Shown here: positions 8,612-18,097 of the stretch, in pieces | How the letters are laid out: each line of letters opens with the position of its first letter | How positions within the stretch are numbered: position 1 is the first letter of the stretch | Origin: Bacillus sp. sid0103 | GTDB lineage: Bacteria; Bacillota; Bacilli; Bacillales_B; DSM-18226 | Reading direction: 5' to 3' | Assembly: GCF_019219025.1 (NCBI RefSeq) | Contig: NZ_JAHUWN010000015.1 | Coordinates: 1-64,000 of the forward strand | DNA length: 64,000 nucleotides | Notes under the pieces: model-generated | What the model was told of the DNA's origin: nothing | The model's database searches: none | The model's input: only the letters and a program-made list of their open reading frames with translations | Program-made: the position numbers and the translations under genes

Positions 8612-10330
8612 ATGCAGCGTCATGGAGGTTATATGTTAGTTGATACACTTATTAGACATGGAGTAACTCATGTTTTTGGAATGCCAGGGGGACAGGCAAA
8701 TGCATTTTATGATGCATTATATCAACGTAAAGAAGATATCACTCATATTTTGATTAGAGATGAAACTACAGCAGGTTTAGCAGCAGATTCATTTTCGCGA
8801 GTAACAGGTCGAATTGGTGTTTGTGATGCTACTGTAGGCCCAGGAGCTACTAAATTCCCTTCCGGACTAATGGAAGCTTTTAATAGTTCAGTACCTATTC
8901 TAGTACTTGTAAGTGATCACCCACAAAATTCTGTTCTATTGCAACAATATGGACGTATTAGCCAAGGTGGAAATCAACTTGAAATGTTAAAGCCTTTTGC
9001 TAAAGAGACATTTAATGTTCCAAGTATTGAAATGCTTTCTAAAGTAGTAGGTGCTGCTATTCATACGGCAGTTTCAGGTCGTCCTGGCCCAGTTGTTGTT
9101 CAGATACCTCAAAATGTTTTCCAAGCGACAACAGATTTGGAACCGCTATCAGGAACTAGTAATCACCCTAAATTCAGATGTTCTGCACCTGAATCTGAAA
9201 TTGCTAAAGCAGTACATCTCCTTACAGCTGCTAAGAAGCCTATTATTCTTGCAGGCGGAGGTCTTCAACTTTCTCAAGCTTATGATGAGATTGCCCAATT
9301 ATCAGAGAATTATAAGATTCCAGTCGTAACGACATTGACTGGTAAAGGAAGTGTGGCTGAAACTAGTGACTTATGCCTTGGAGTACTGGGTGAGCTAGGA
9401 AGTCCATGTGCAAAAGTAGTTGCTGACCAAGCAGATGTAATTCTTGCAATTGGATATAAGCATTCTCAAAATAGCTCTTATCGTTGGACTTGGCCAAGAG
9501 CGGATCAGGAATTAATTCATATCGATGTGGATCCTGCTGAATTCGGACGAGTGATTAACGCAGATGTTGCATTATGGGGAGATGCACGCGAAGTCCTAAA
9601 ACAAATCTTAGTGGAGTTGAAGGGTTCAAACTTCGAAACTTCTAGTGAATGGTTAAATGTAGTCAAAGTAGAAAAAGAGAAGTGGTTACTAGCTCGCACT
9701 GAGGAGTGCTACAGTAAAAATAATCCTATTTGGCCTCAAGCTGCTGTTCAAGCTATAGTGGACCAATTGGGAGAAAATGATTTTGTTACTTGCGATGCTG
9801 GTTTTTCAAGTGGCTGGGCTGGAGGTTTCCTGGAATTAAAAAGACAAGGTCGTCAAATCATTCTTCCACGTGGAGCTGCGGGATTAGGTTCTTCTCTGCC
9901 ATTTGCTCTTGGAGTAGCTATGGCTCGTCCAGGATCACGTATAATAGCTATTAGCGGTGATGGTGCATTTAGTTACAATGTTGGTGAACTAGCAACTCTT
10001 AAACAACTAAATTTACCAATTATCAATGTAGTCTTTAATAATGCAGTTTTATCATGGTCAAAATGGACACAGCAACTTAATTTCGATAGAAATAATCAAT
10101 CTGTTGAGTTAGGAAGTTACGAGTTTGGAACGATTGCTGAAAGTTATGGAATCGTTGGAGAAAACGTTCGAAACATAGAAGATTTAGGACCAATCTTGAA
10201 ACGTGAACTTGCAGCAAACCGTCCAAGTGTAATTAATGTGTATACAGATGAATGGCAAGCTCCAACTATGCCTTATCGTGAGGCCATGAAAAAGGCGAAA
10301 CAAGGACCAGTAACTAGTCAAGCATACTAA
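8612..10330 (+). CDS. Thiamine diphosphate-dependent enzyme, acetolactate synthase-like
   Basis: A 572-residue member of the acetolactate synthase/2-keto-acid decarboxylase family with the three-domain layout: PYR domain first (activating glutamate in RDETTAG near residue 51), central FAD/NAD-like domain, and C-terminal PP domain with the ThDP motif starting GDGAFSYNVGEL and ending FNN. Family members decarboxylate 2-keto acids or add the resulting aldehyde to an acceptor. No regulatory small subunit is adjacent and the genes around are catabolic, so a decarboxylase, lyase or hydrolase role is more likely than branched-chain amino acid synthesis. GGAGG precedes the ATG. Upstream of the semialdehyde dehydrogenase, which could consume its aldehyde product. 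Confidence 0.85.
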   Translation: MQRHGGYMLVDTLIRHGVTHVFGMPGGQANAFYDALYQRKEDITHILIRDETTAGLAADSFSRVTGRIGVCDATVGPGATKFPSGLMEAFNSSVPILVLVSDHPQNSVLLQQYGRISQGGNQLEMLKPFAKETFNVPSIEMLSKVVGAAIHTAVSGRPGPVVVQIPQNVFQATTDLEPLSGTSNHPKFRCSAPESEIAKAVHLLTAAKKPIILAGGGLQLSQAYDEIAQLSENYKIPVVTTLTGKGSVAETSDLCLGVLGELGSPCAKVVADQADVILAIGYKHSQNSSYRWTWPRADQELIHIDVDPAEFGRVINADVALWGDAREVLKQILVELKGSNFETSSEWLNVVKVEKEKWLLARTEECYSKNNPIWPQAAVQAIVDQLGENDFVTCDAGFSSGWAGGFLELKRQGRQIILPRGAAGLGSSLPFALGVAMARPGSRIIAISGDGAFSYNVGELATLKQLNLPIINVVFNNAVLSWSKWTQQLNFDRNNQSVELGSYEFGTIAESYGIVGENVRNIEDLGPILKRELAANRPSVINVYTDEWQAPTMPYREAMKKAKQGPVTSQAY

Positions 10331-10395
10331 ACATTTCTTTCATTCAGATGTTGTTATTGTTTTTCCATAATTTTATCTAAAGGAGAGAATTTAGT

Positions 10396-11850
10396 ATGTT
10401 AGTACAATCAAAAGTGTTGTTTAACTATATCGGGGGAGAATGGGTAGAAGGTTCTACTACTAAAACACAGCCTGTTTATAACCCTGCAACAGGAGAAATA
10501 ATCGCAGAAGTACCTCTTTCTGCAAAAGAAGATGTAGACAAAGCCGTACAAGTGGCAAACGAAGCCTTTCAATCATGGTCACAAGTCGCAGTTCCAAAGC
10601 GTGCTCGTATTCTATTTAAATATCAGCAATTGTTAGTAGACAACTGGGATGAACTTGCTAGATTAATTACTATTGAAAATGGAAAAAGTTTCAAAGAAGC
10701 CCATGGTGAAGTATTACGAGGAATTGAGTGTGTAGAATTTGCATCTGGTGCACCAACATTAATGATGGGAAAACAACTTCCAGATATAGCTACTAATATT
10801 GAATCTGGTATGTATCGTTATCCAATCGGAGTGGTAGGCGGTATTACCCCGTTTAACTTTCCAATGATGGTACCATGTTGGATGTTTCCACTTGCAATTG
10901 CATGCGGCAACACATTTGTCTTAAAGCCATCAGAGCGTACTCCACTTTTAGCTAACCGTCTTGCGGAGCTATTTAATGAAGCAGGATTACCAAAAGGTGT
11001 TTTGAACATCGTTCACGGTGCGCATGATGTAGTAAATGGGTTACTTGAGCATAAACTTGTCAAAGCAATCTCATTCGTAGGCTCACAGCCAGTGGCAGAA
11101 TACGTGTACAAAAAGGGAACGGAAAATTTGAAGCGTGTTCAAGCATTAGCAGGTGCAAAAAATCACTCCATCGTGTTAAATGATGCGGATCTTGCAGATG
11201 CTGCTTCCCAAATTTTTAGTGCAGCATTTGGATCTGCAGGTGAGCGCTGTATGGCTGCCTCTGTTGTAACAGTACAGGAAGAAGTTGCAGATGCACTGAT
11301 TCAAAGATTAGTAGAAACAGCGAACAACATCGTAATCGGAAACGGATTGGAAGAAACCGTATTCCTAGGGCCAGTGATACGTGATGAACATAAGAAGCGC
11401 ACGTTGGGCTATATTGAATCAGGCGTTCAAGATGGAGCCCGCCTCATTCGTGACGGAAGGAAAGACGCAGCGGTAAAAGGTGATGGTTATTTTGTTGGAC
11501 CGACTATTTTTGATCATGTTACACAAGAAATGAAAATCTGGCAGGATGAGATCTTTGCACCAGTATTATCTGTAATACGCGTCAAAACATTAGAAGAGGC
11601 TATTGAAATTGCAAACAATTCTAGATTTGCAAACGGTGCTTGTATCTATACGAACGATGCCAGAAGCGTACGTAAGTTTCGTGAAACCATCCACTCTGGT
11701 ATGTTAGGAGTTAATATTGGAGTACCAGCACCAATGGCGTTTTTCCCATTCTCCGGGTGGAAAGATTCTTTCTACGGTGATCTTCATGCGAATGGTACGG
11801 ACGGAGTGGAGTTCTATACAAGAAAGAAAATGGTGACGGCAAGATATTAA
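10396..11850 (+). CDS. mmsA: CoA-acylating (methyl)malonate-semialdehyde dehydrogenase
   Basis: The 484 residues have the features that separate MmsA/IolA from other aldehyde dehydrogenases: the nucleophile Cys285 sits in GSAGERCMA, the usual general-base glutamate is absent (LAGAKNH instead), and the C-terminal [17 protein letters not shown] block is present. MmsA converts malonate or methylmalonate semialdehyde plus CoA and NAD to acetyl- or propionyl-CoA with loss of CO2. In B. subtilis the homologue IolA ends inositol degradation, but no inositol genes are here. Last gene of the four-gene cluster; AAAGGAGAG precedes the ATG. The exact aldehyde is unknown. Confidence 0.88.
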   Translation: MLVQSKVLFNYIGGEWVEGSTTKTQPVYNPATGEIIAEVPLSAKEDVDKAVQVANEAFQSWSQVAVPKRARILFKYQQLLVDNWDELARLITIENGKSFKEAHGEVLRGIECVEFASGAPTLMMGKQLPDIATNIESGMYRYPIGVVGGITPFNFPMMVPCWMFPLAIACGNTFVLKPSERTPLLANRLAELFNEAGLPKGVLNIVHGAHDVVNGLLEHKLVKAISFVGSQPVAEYVYKKGTENLKRVQALAGAKNHSIVLNDADLADAASQIFSAAFGSAGERCMAASVVTVQEEVADALIQRLVETANNIVIGNGLEETVFLGPVIRDEHKKRTLGYIESGVQDGARLIRDGRKDAAVKGDGYFVGPTIFDHVTQEMKIWQDEIFAPVLSVIRVKTLEEAIEIANNSRFANGACIYTNDARSVRKFRETIHSGMLGVNIGVPAPMAFFPFSGWKDSFYGDLHANGTDGVEFYTRKKMVTARY

Positions 11851-11878
11851 AACATAAGTGTGTAAATGGTATTTGATT

Positions 11879-11919
11879 AAGCGACCTTATTATTCTTTTT
11901 AGAATTTAAAAGGTCGCTT
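11879..11919 (+). terminator. Hairpin after the semialdehyde dehydrogenase gene
   Basis: AAGCGACCTT (11879-11888) pairs perfectly with AAGGTCGCTT (11910-11919), with a small inner stem in the loop. No strong T run follows directly, so termination efficiency is uncertain. Confidence 0.5.
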
Positions 11920-12093
11920 CAATGATTTTTATTATTGGTATTATGTTGTTATTTTAATAACTAAAGAGTTCAAACGATGTAAGAGACCTGTTTTATTCAA
12001 TGAAAGTACGTTAATCCCGGTAAAGGGTGGATTATTATATAGGTGAAATTCTAAATCGAAACGTAGAATAGGCCGTTTTTTAGGTATTATGAT

Positions 12094-12110
12094 TGGCATG
12101 GAACTTGCAA
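12094..12110 (+). promoter_or_regulatory. Sigma-54 (SigL) -24/-12 promoter of the liv operon
   Basis: TTGGCATGGAACTTGCA has the invariant GG and GC dinucleotides (12095-12096 and 12107-12108) exactly 10 bp apart, plus the flanking TGGCA and TTGCA blocks. It sits ~36 bp before the lipoprotein gene start, the right distance for a short leader. Such promoters need a bacterial enhancer-binding protein; none is encoded in the window. Confidence 0.75.
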
Positions 12111-12145
12111 GTTATAAAAGTAGTTAAACTAAAGGGGGAGTAATT

Positions 12146-13294
12146 ATGAGGAAGAGAATACTTACAGCTTTAATGTTAGTATTGGTTTTAATTTTAGGAG
12201 CATGTACACAGTCATCAAATGGTTCTGGTAAAAATGAAAGCGGAAACATAAAAGTTGGTGCGGTTCTTCCATTGACAGGACCAGCAGCCCTGTATGGACA
12301 GCAAACATTAGATGGTGCGAAATTGGCAGCCAAAATGATTAATGATGATGGCGGGATATTAAAAGGACGCAAAATTACCTTAGTAACTGAAGATGATCAA
12401 TCAAAGCCGGAGTTAGGTGTAACGAAATTTAAGAAATTAATTGAAAGTGACAGAGTTAATGCCATTACTGGAGGGGCAAACAGTTCCGTTACCATGGCAA
12501 CAAAAGATGTTGCTAAAAATAAATTATTAAATGTTGTTACTGTTTCAAAAGCTCCAGAGATTATGACCGACCGTGATTCATTCCGTTTCCGACTAAATAG
12601 TACCAATGATATGGATGGAAAGGCTTTCCACAAGTTTATTGCAGAACAGCTTAAACCTAAAACGGTTGCGGTCATCGCTGAAAACACTGATTATGGTCAA
12701 GCTGAATTAAAGGCCTTGAAGAAAAACTGGTCTGGTAGTGGGAAACCCAAAATCGTCGCAACTGAGTTTTTTGACTTTACTGAAACAGATTTTACTAACC
12801 CGTTAACAAAGTTAAAGTCAGCCAATGCTGATGCATTATATGTTGTTGGTGCTGGCATTGAAATAAATTCAGCGATTTTCAAACAAGCACATCAGCTTGG
12901 TTTTAATAACACGATGAAGTTACTAGCACCCGGTTGTATCAATTCAAAAATGGTGGAGTTAGCAGGTGATGTTGCAGAAGGAATCATTTCTGCCGACCTA
13001 TATCAAAATACCATTGATAATGAGATGAACAAAGAATTTGTAGCCGCATTTGAAAAAGAATACAATCATAAACCGGAAAAAACGGAAATGTTAGGTTTTG
13101 AATCCATCTGGTTTGTGGCAAAAGCAATGGATAAAGCAGGATCGTCCACTGACTATAAGGCTATATCTAAAGCTTTAGAAAGTGAAGATTGGCAGTCACC
13201 AAGAGGTGATTTAAAGTTTGAGAACGGCCAAGCTTTAGGAGAAGTTATCCCATTAACTGTTAAGGATGGTAAAGTAGTTCCATATCAACAGTAG
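12146..13294 (+). CDS. ABC transporter substrate-binding lipoprotein (LivJ type)
   Basis: A 382-residue family-4 solute-binding protein. A lipoprotein signal ends at LGAC (Cys20), followed by a Ser/Gly/Asn-rich linker and the two-lobed fold starting KVGAVLPLTGPAALYGQ, typical of branched-chain amino acid and aromatic-acid receptors. It would be anchored outside the membrane and feed the LivHM-type permease behind it. First gene of the sigma-54-driven operon. Because the neighbouring genes encode CoA-dependent degradation rather than amino acid metabolism, the ligand may be an aromatic or branched carboxylate; this is inference. AAGGGGG precedes the ATG. Confidence 0.88.
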   Translation: MRKRILTALMLVLVLILGACTQSSNGSGKNESGNIKVGAVLPLTGPAALYGQQTLDGAKLAAKMINDDGGILKGRKITLVTEDDQSKPELGVTKFKKLIESDRVNAITGGANSSVTMATKDVAKNKLLNVVTVSKAPEIMTDRDSFRFRLNSTNDMDGKAFHKFIAEQLKPKTVAVIAENTDYGQAELKALKKNWSGSGKPKIVATEFFDFTETDFTNPLTKLKSANADALYVVGAGIEINSAIFKQAHQLGFNNTMKLLAPGCINSKMVELAGDVAEGIISADLYQNTIDNEMNKEFVAAFEKEYNHKPEKTEMLGFESIWFVAKAMDKAGSSTDYKAISKALESEDWQSPRGDLKFENGQALGEVIPLTVKDGKVVPYQQ

Positions 13295-13307
13295 ATTGAT
13301 AGACACT

Positions 13308-13347
13308 AACCAAATAGCTTCTATTGGAGAAGCTATTTGGTTAAAAA
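13308..13347 (+). terminator. Intra-operon hairpin between binding protein and permease genes
   Basis: AACCAAATAGCTTC pairs perfectly with GAAGCTATTTGGTT-type bases around a five-base loop, followed by a short A-rich run. It could attenuate the permease genes or protect the upstream mRNA so that more binding protein than permease is made. Confidence 0.55.
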
Positions 13348-13414
13348 TTCAATGATTTCCTTGTTTATTTCCATAATGAATAAAGAATGATACTTATATT
13401 TAAAAGGAAGAAAG

Positions 13415-14296
13415 GTGGATATATTTTTGGAAATTATCAATCAATTAGTAGCGAATGGGTTAGTTATTGGATTAACTTATACCTTGTTTGCTTTAGGAGT
13501 AACGTTAATTTTCGGAATATTAGGAATGATCAACTTTGCCCATGGTGAATTTTATATGCTTGGGGCATTTGGATCGTATATCCTTCAACAAGAATTAGGG
13601 TTAAATTATTTCCAGGCAGGAATTGTGACTATCATCATCATTTGCTTGATTGCATGGTTGATTGAAAAATTTACGCTCAGGTCATTACTTGATACCGATC
13701 ATTTAAACTCATTACTTGCCACCTTTGGTTTAAGTATTGTTTTATTGAACATGGTTGCCATTGCATATGGAACGACTCCGAGGCAAATAAGTAGTCCGTT
13801 TAACGGTGTCGTACATATTGGAAATGTTTTTATCACTCAACAAAAAATAGTCATTGTCCTTTTGGGTATTGTGGTCATCGTGTTGCTAAATCTCTTTATC
13901 AAGCACAGTCATTTAGGGAAACTCATGCGGGCCGTATCACAGAATAGAATGGGGGCCATGGTCTCAGGGATCTCAATTAAACGAATCTATTCCTTTACCT
14001 TCATCTTTGGGGTTTTATTAGCCACACTTGCTGGAATCCTCATCGGACCAACCACCTATGTAACACCCACAATGGGTACGAGTGTTATGTTAAAAGGTTT
14101 TGTCATCGTTATTTTGGGTGGGTTAGGTAGTGTTCCTGGGGCAATTATCGGCGGAATGTTACTTGGATTCGTTGAAACAGGGGCATCGTCCTTAGTGGGG
14201 AACTCTTGGAAGGATATTATTGGTTATGTAATCTTGATTCTCGTATTATTAATTCGTCCTCAGGGAATCTTTGGATTTCAAAGGAGGTCACAATAA
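13415..14296 (+). CDS. Branched-chain amino acid-type ABC permease LivH
   Basis: A 293-residue membrane protein with about eight hydrophobic segments and the LivH hallmarks: GLVIGLTYTLFALGVTLIFG at the N-terminus, INFAHGEFYMLGAF after it, and the cytoplasmic EAA-like loop near AVSQNRMGAMVSGI. With LivM it forms the translocation channel. Two starts are possible: GTG at 13415 after AAGGAAG, and TTG at 13427 after AAAGGTGG; they differ by four residues. Stop codon overlaps the start of the next permease gene by one base, indicating translational coupling. Confidence 0.88.
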   Translation: MDIFLEIINQLVANGLVIGLTYTLFALGVTLIFGILGMINFAHGEFYMLGAFGSYILQQELGLNYFQAGIVTIIIICLIAWLIEKFTLRSLLDTDHLNSLLATFGLSIVLLNMVAIAYGTTPRQISSPFNGVVHIGNVFITQQKIVIVLLGIVVIVLLNLFIKHSHLGKLMRAVSQNRMGAMVSGISIKRIYSFTFIFGVLLATLAGILIGPTTYVTPTMGTSVMLKGFVIVILGGLGSVPGAIIGGMLLGFVETGASSLVGNSWKDIIGYVILILVLLIRPQGIFGFQRRSQ

Positions 14297-15288
14297 TGAA
14301 AAAGAAGCTGCCTTTCATCCTAATATTACTAATTTTAATTTCTCTCCCATTTATTTTTAATAATCCTTATTACTTAAATATTATCATCACATTTGGGGTT
14401 TTCTCGATCTTTGCTTTAAGCCTAAACTTTATTGTCGGTTACATTGGTGAAATATCATTTGGTCATGCTGCGTTTTTTGGCTTAGGTGCATACTTTACGA
14501 CCTTAATAAATCAAAGCTTAGAATTTCCGTATTTTATTAGTTTACTCCTTGCCTTAGTATTAACCGGCTTTGTTGGAATGTGTGTCGGATTTTTATCACT
14601 TCGTCTCCAAGGTGTTCACTTTGCCATCATTACGCTGGCATTCGCAGAAGTGTTTCGCCTAATCATTCTTAATCTGACAGATATTACCCGAGGCGCCATG
14701 GGGCTAAGTGTTTCTTCTCCAATAATACCCTTTACGCAAACTTCTCTTACTGATCCAATGATTTATTACTACTTTGTTTGTCTATTGTTAGTAGGAGTCA
14801 TCTATTTTATTAAATTCACATTAAGTACACCTTTTGGGAGAGGAATTTTAGCCATAAAAGAAGGAAGTCTGTTAGCAAGTTCAATTGGAATTCATGTTTC
14901 TAAATATAAAATTATTGCTTTTACGATTTCAGCCATTATTGCGGGGTTGGCTGGGGCATTGTACGCACCTTTTGTTGGAATTATTACCCCTGATCTTTTA
15001 TCCGTCCATTATACAACTGAAGCTTTATTAATGGTAATTGTCGGTGGAAAAGGATTCTTGCTAGGACCATTGTTTGGTGCCTTTATCTTCACAGTTATTC
15101 CAGAATTCTTGTGGATGTCCCCGGAAGTCCAACTACTTGTATTCGGTATCATATTAGTTTTATCGATTAAGTTTATGCCTAAGGGGATTGCCAATCTGAT
15201 TAAAGTGATTAGTACAAAAATGCAAAAGGATAAAGAGCCTAAACAACATTTAAAAAGTAGCATGGAGAAAGAAAAGGAGGTGTCATAA
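14296..15288 (+). CDS. Branched-chain amino acid-type ABC permease LivM
   Basis: A 330-residue permease with about nine membrane segments; GEISFGHAAFFGLGAY and the loop around AIKEGSLLASSIGI are the LivM signatures. The ATG at 14296 shares a base with the upstream stop and has AAGGAGG seven bases ahead; a longer in-frame reading inside the LivH gene has no ribosome site. The C-terminal tail is Lys/Glu-rich and cytoplasmic. Partner of LivH and of the two ATPases that follow directly. Confidence 0.88.
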   Translation: MKKKLPFILILLILISLPFIFNNPYYLNIIITFGVFSIFALSLNFIVGYIGEISFGHAAFFGLGAYFTTLINQSLEFPYFISLLLALVLTGFVGMCVGFLSLRLQGVHFAIITLAFAEVFRLIILNLTDITRGAMGLSVSSPIIPFTQTSLTDPMIYYYFVCLLLVGVIYFIKFTLSTPFGRGILAIKEGSLLASSIGIHVSKYKIIAFTISAIIAGLAGALYAPFVGIITPDLLSVHYTTEALLMVIVGGKGFLLGPLFGAFIFTVIPEFLWMSPEVQLLVFGIILVLSIKFMPKGIANLIKVISTKMQKDKEPKQHLKSSMEKEKEVS

Positions 15289-15289
15289 T

Positions 15290-16093
15290 TTGACTTTATT
15301 ATCAGTTTCCAATTTAAGTAAACGGTTCGGAGGTTTAAGTGCGAATTCAAATATATCATTTACAGTTGAGGAGCAAAGCATAGTTGGTATAATTGGTCCC
15401 AATGGTGCTGGAAAAACGACTTGTTTTAATCTGATAAGTGGCTTTTTACCACCATCAGAGGGAGAAGTAATTTTCAACGGTACCAATATAACTAAATTGA
15501 ATGCCCATCAGACTGCATCATTAGGAATGGTTCGAACTTTTCAGCATACAAGCGTGTTTTCAGAACTTTCTGTGTTAGATAACATTCTGACGGGGCAGCA
15601 TTTGGAAGTGAAGGGATTATTAAAATACGCCTTTACTAATCGGAAAAAGTACATCGAAGAGGAAAATAAGAGTAAACAAAGAGCAATTGAAATATTAAAG
15701 CTAATGGAATTAGAAGATAAGCAAGAAAAACAAGCGAAAAGTCTTCCGTATGGTGAACAAAGAAAGCTAGAAATTGCGATTGCCCTAGCTGCTAATCCAA
15801 AATTATTACTATTGGATGAGCCAGCAGCAGGCATGAATGAAACGGAGTCCGCTAAACTAGTTCAAATTATTAAAAAACTAAAAACAAAAGGCCTTACAGT
15901 TTTAATTGTGGAACATGATATGAAGGTTGTAATGAATCTTTGTGATTATATTGTTGTTCTAGATCAGGGTGCAAAATTAGCGGAAGGCACTCCAAAGGAG
16001 ATTAGTAATAATTCTAAGGTAATCGAGGTTTATCTTGGTACTCCTGATGAGGATCACCACACAAAAGAGGAAGGAAGTGTGGAATTTGCTTAA
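15290..16093 (+). CDS. ABC transporter ATPase LivG
   Basis: A 267-residue ATP-binding subunit: Walker A GPNGAGKTT near residue 40, the family-specific signature SLPYGEQRKLEIA in place of LSGGQ, and Walker B LLLLDEPAAGMNETE, exactly as in LivG. It pairs with LivF to drive the permease. The TTG start follows AAAGGAGG. The 3' end overlaps the start of the LivF gene. Confidence 0.9.
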   Translation: MTLLSVSNLSKRFGGLSANSNISFTVEEQSIVGIIGPNGAGKTTCFNLISGFLPPSEGEVIFNGTNITKLNAHQTASLGMVRTFQHTSVFSELSVLDNILTGQHLEVKGLLKYAFTNRKKYIEEENKSKQRAIEILKLMELEDKQEKQAKSLPYGEQRKLEIAIALAANPKLLLLDEPAAGMNETESAKLVQIIKKLKTKGLTVLIVEHDMKVVMNLCDYIVVLDQGAKLAEGTPKEISNNSKVIEVYLGTPDEDHHTKEEGSVEFA

Positions 16094-16790
16094 GTTAAAG
16101 GACGTTCATGTTTCATATGGTCCTATTAAAGCGGTTAAAGGAATATCTCTCCATATTAATGAAGGAGAAATGATTGCCTTAATTGGTGCAAATGGAGCGG
16201 GCAAGAGTACAACACTTAAGGCAATTGCAGGGATTGAACCAATAGAATCGGGTGAAATAAATTATTATGGAGAAAATATTTCAAATTCTCCATATTATAA
16301 GACCAACAATCTTGGGATTACGCTTGTCCCAGAAGGACGACAATTGTTCCCTGATATGACAGTAAAAGAAAATCTTGAAATGGGATACAAGAAATCGAAA
16401 AAAGGTGCAAGTTTGCGAGAGTTACTGGAAAAGGTCTATGAATATTTTCCAGATGTGTACATGAAAAGGAATGAACTTGCCAGCAGTTTAAGCGGTGGAC
16501 AGCAGCAAATGGTAGCCATTGGGAGAGGAATCATGTCAGAGCCTAAGCTCTTGATGTTTGATGAGCCCTCATTAGGTTTAAGTCCTGTGTTAGTACAAAA
16601 TGTAGTCAGTATTATTCGGACCTTGCATGAGAAAGGCCATAGTATATTGCTAGTAGAACAAAATGCGAACTTGGCCTTAAAAATGGCAGATAGAGGCTAT
16701 GTTTTAGAGATGGGAAGAATAGTCCTTGAAGACAAGGCTAGTTCTTTATTAAAGAATGAGGAAATTAAAGCTGCATATTTGGGACTCTAA
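16086..16790 (+). CDS. ABC transporter ATPase LivF
   Basis: About 234 residues with Walker A GANGAGKST, signature LSGGQQQMVAIGR and Walker B LLMFDEPSLGLSP, matching LivF. The best start is the TTG at 16086 (product MLKLKDVHVSYG), which has AAGGAAG eight bases upstream and overlaps the end of LivG by eight bases; a GTG at 16077 is also in frame. Completes the five-gene transporter (receptor, two permeases, two ATPases). Confidence 0.88.
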   Translation: MLKLKDVHVSYGPIKAVKGISLHINEGEMIALIGANGAGKSTTLKAIAGIEPIESGEINYYGENISNSPYYKTNNLGITLVPEGRQLFPDMTVKENLEMGYKKSKKGASLRELLEKVYEYFPDVYMKRNELASSLSGGQQQMVAIGRGIMSEPKLLMFDEPSLGLSPVLVQNVVSIIRTLHEKGHSILLVEQNANLALKMADRGYVLEMGRIVLEDKASSLLKNEEIKAAYLGL

Positions 16791-16864
16791 TAATCTAATG
16801 TGTCATTGCATATTATTTTAAGGGTAAAAAACTAGATTCCAAGAATAAGGATGGAGTGATTACT

Positions 16865-18043
16865 ATGCATTTGCGTCTGACAGACGAACAGAAAATGGTG
16901 CAAAAAACAATTAGAAGATTTGTAGAAAAAGAATTAATACCACTAGAAAACGATGTTCTTAGAAATGAACGCGAAGGCAAACCAAGTCTACCGCCAGGGA
17001 AATTGAAAGAGCTGCAATTAAAGGCTAAAGAAGCTGGGTTCTGGGGAATTAATACTCCAGAGCAATATGGCGGTGCCGATTTAGGTCAGATGATGATGGC
17101 AATTGTATTAATGGAAGTTTCCAAAACATTCGTTCCTTTTTCTTTCGGCGGTTCTGCTGATAATATCCTTTACTATGCGAATGAAGAACAAAAGAAGAAA
17201 TATCTCATTCCAACTATCAATGGTGATAAGAAGTCCTGCTTTGCGATGACCGAACCTGGCGCAGGCTCAGATACACAGAATATCAAAATGACGGCCGTTA
17301 AAGATGGTAGTGAATGGGTCCTTAATGGTGAAAAGACTTTTATTACAGGCGGAAATGAAGCAGATTTCGTAATGGCAATTGCCATTACTGATAAACAAAA
17401 GCATCAGGAGACTCGTGGACGTGAAGGCGTAACCTGCTTTATTGTTGACCGTGAAATGGGCTGGAAATCTGAGTATATACATACTATGGGTGAATGGGGT
17501 CCAGCTGGTTTGGTTTTTGATAATGTTCGTGTTCCGGAGGAAAATATCCTCGGTGAACTTCACAAAGGCTATAACCTTGGATTAGAATGGATTGGTTTTG
17601 CAAGATGGATCGTGGGTGCAAGGGCTGTCGGTGCTGCAGAACGTTTATTACAAATGGCGATTGATTATTCCAAGGAACGGATTACCTTTGGCAAGCCAAT
17701 AGCTGAGCGCCAAGCAATCCAATGGCAAATTGCAGATTCTGCAGTTGAAATTGAAGCGGCCCGCTGGCTTGTATTAAATGCGACATTTACGCTTGATCAA
17801 GGTGAAGACAACCGACATTTGGCTTCTATGGCTAAATTATATGGCGCCAATATGGGTAACAGAGTCGTTGACCGCGTGCTGCAAATTCATGGCGGCATGG
17901 GTTATACAAGAGAATTGCCGATTGAACGCTGGTACCGTGAAGCTAGACTTTGGAGAATTTACGATGGAACAGATGAAATTCAGCGGATGATCATTTCTCG
18001 TAACCTTCTTAAAGGGCATGTGAAAGTTGGTCAATACGTTTAA
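16865..18043 (+). CDS. Acyl-CoA dehydrogenase
   Basis: A 392-residue flavoenzyme that inserts the 2,3-double bond into an acyl-CoA. The three-domain fold is visible: helical N-terminus with a WGINTPEQYGGADLG loop, the FAD/substrate loop CFAMTEPGAGSD, and the C-terminal helical domain with RITFGKPIAERQAIQ and QIHGGMGYTRELP. The catalytic glutamate is in YDGTDEIQR. The ATG at 16865 is preferred over a GTG at 16856 because GGAGTGA lies just ahead. It follows the transporter by 75 bp and precedes the cre site and ketoreductase. Substrate chain unknown. Confidence 0.9.
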   Translation: MHLRLTDEQKMVQKTIRRFVEKELIPLENDVLRNEREGKPSLPPGKLKELQLKAKEAGFWGINTPEQYGGADLGQMMMAIVLMEVSKTFVPFSFGGSADNILYYANEEQKKKYLIPTINGDKKSCFAMTEPGAGSDTQNIKMTAVKDGSEWVLNGEKTFITGGNEADFVMAIAITDKQKHQETRGREGVTCFIVDREMGWKSEYIHTMGEWGPAGLVFDNVRVPEENILGELHKGYNLGLEWIGFARWIVGARAVGAAERLLQMAIDYSKERITFGKPIAERQAIQWQIADSAVEIEAARWLVLNATFTLDQGEDNRHLASMAKLYGANMGNRVVDRVLQIHGGMGYTRELPIERWYREARLWRIYDGTDEIQRMIISRNLLKGHVKVGQYV

Positions 18044-18050
18044 AAGCTTT

Positions 18051-18065
18051 TTGAAAGCGTTGTCT
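18051..18065 (+). promoter_or_regulatory. cre (CcpA-binding) site
   Basis: TTGAAAGCGTTGTCT fits all fixed positions of the B. subtilis cre consensus WTGNAANCGNWNNCW. It lies in the 54-bp gap between the acyl-CoA dehydrogenase stop and the ketoreductase start, so CcpA bound here could act as a roadblock to transcription from upstream or repress a local promoter when preferred sugars are present. Confidence 0.6.
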
Positions 18066-18097
18066 AATTAGAAATATTTATTTTGGGAGGAAGAGAA

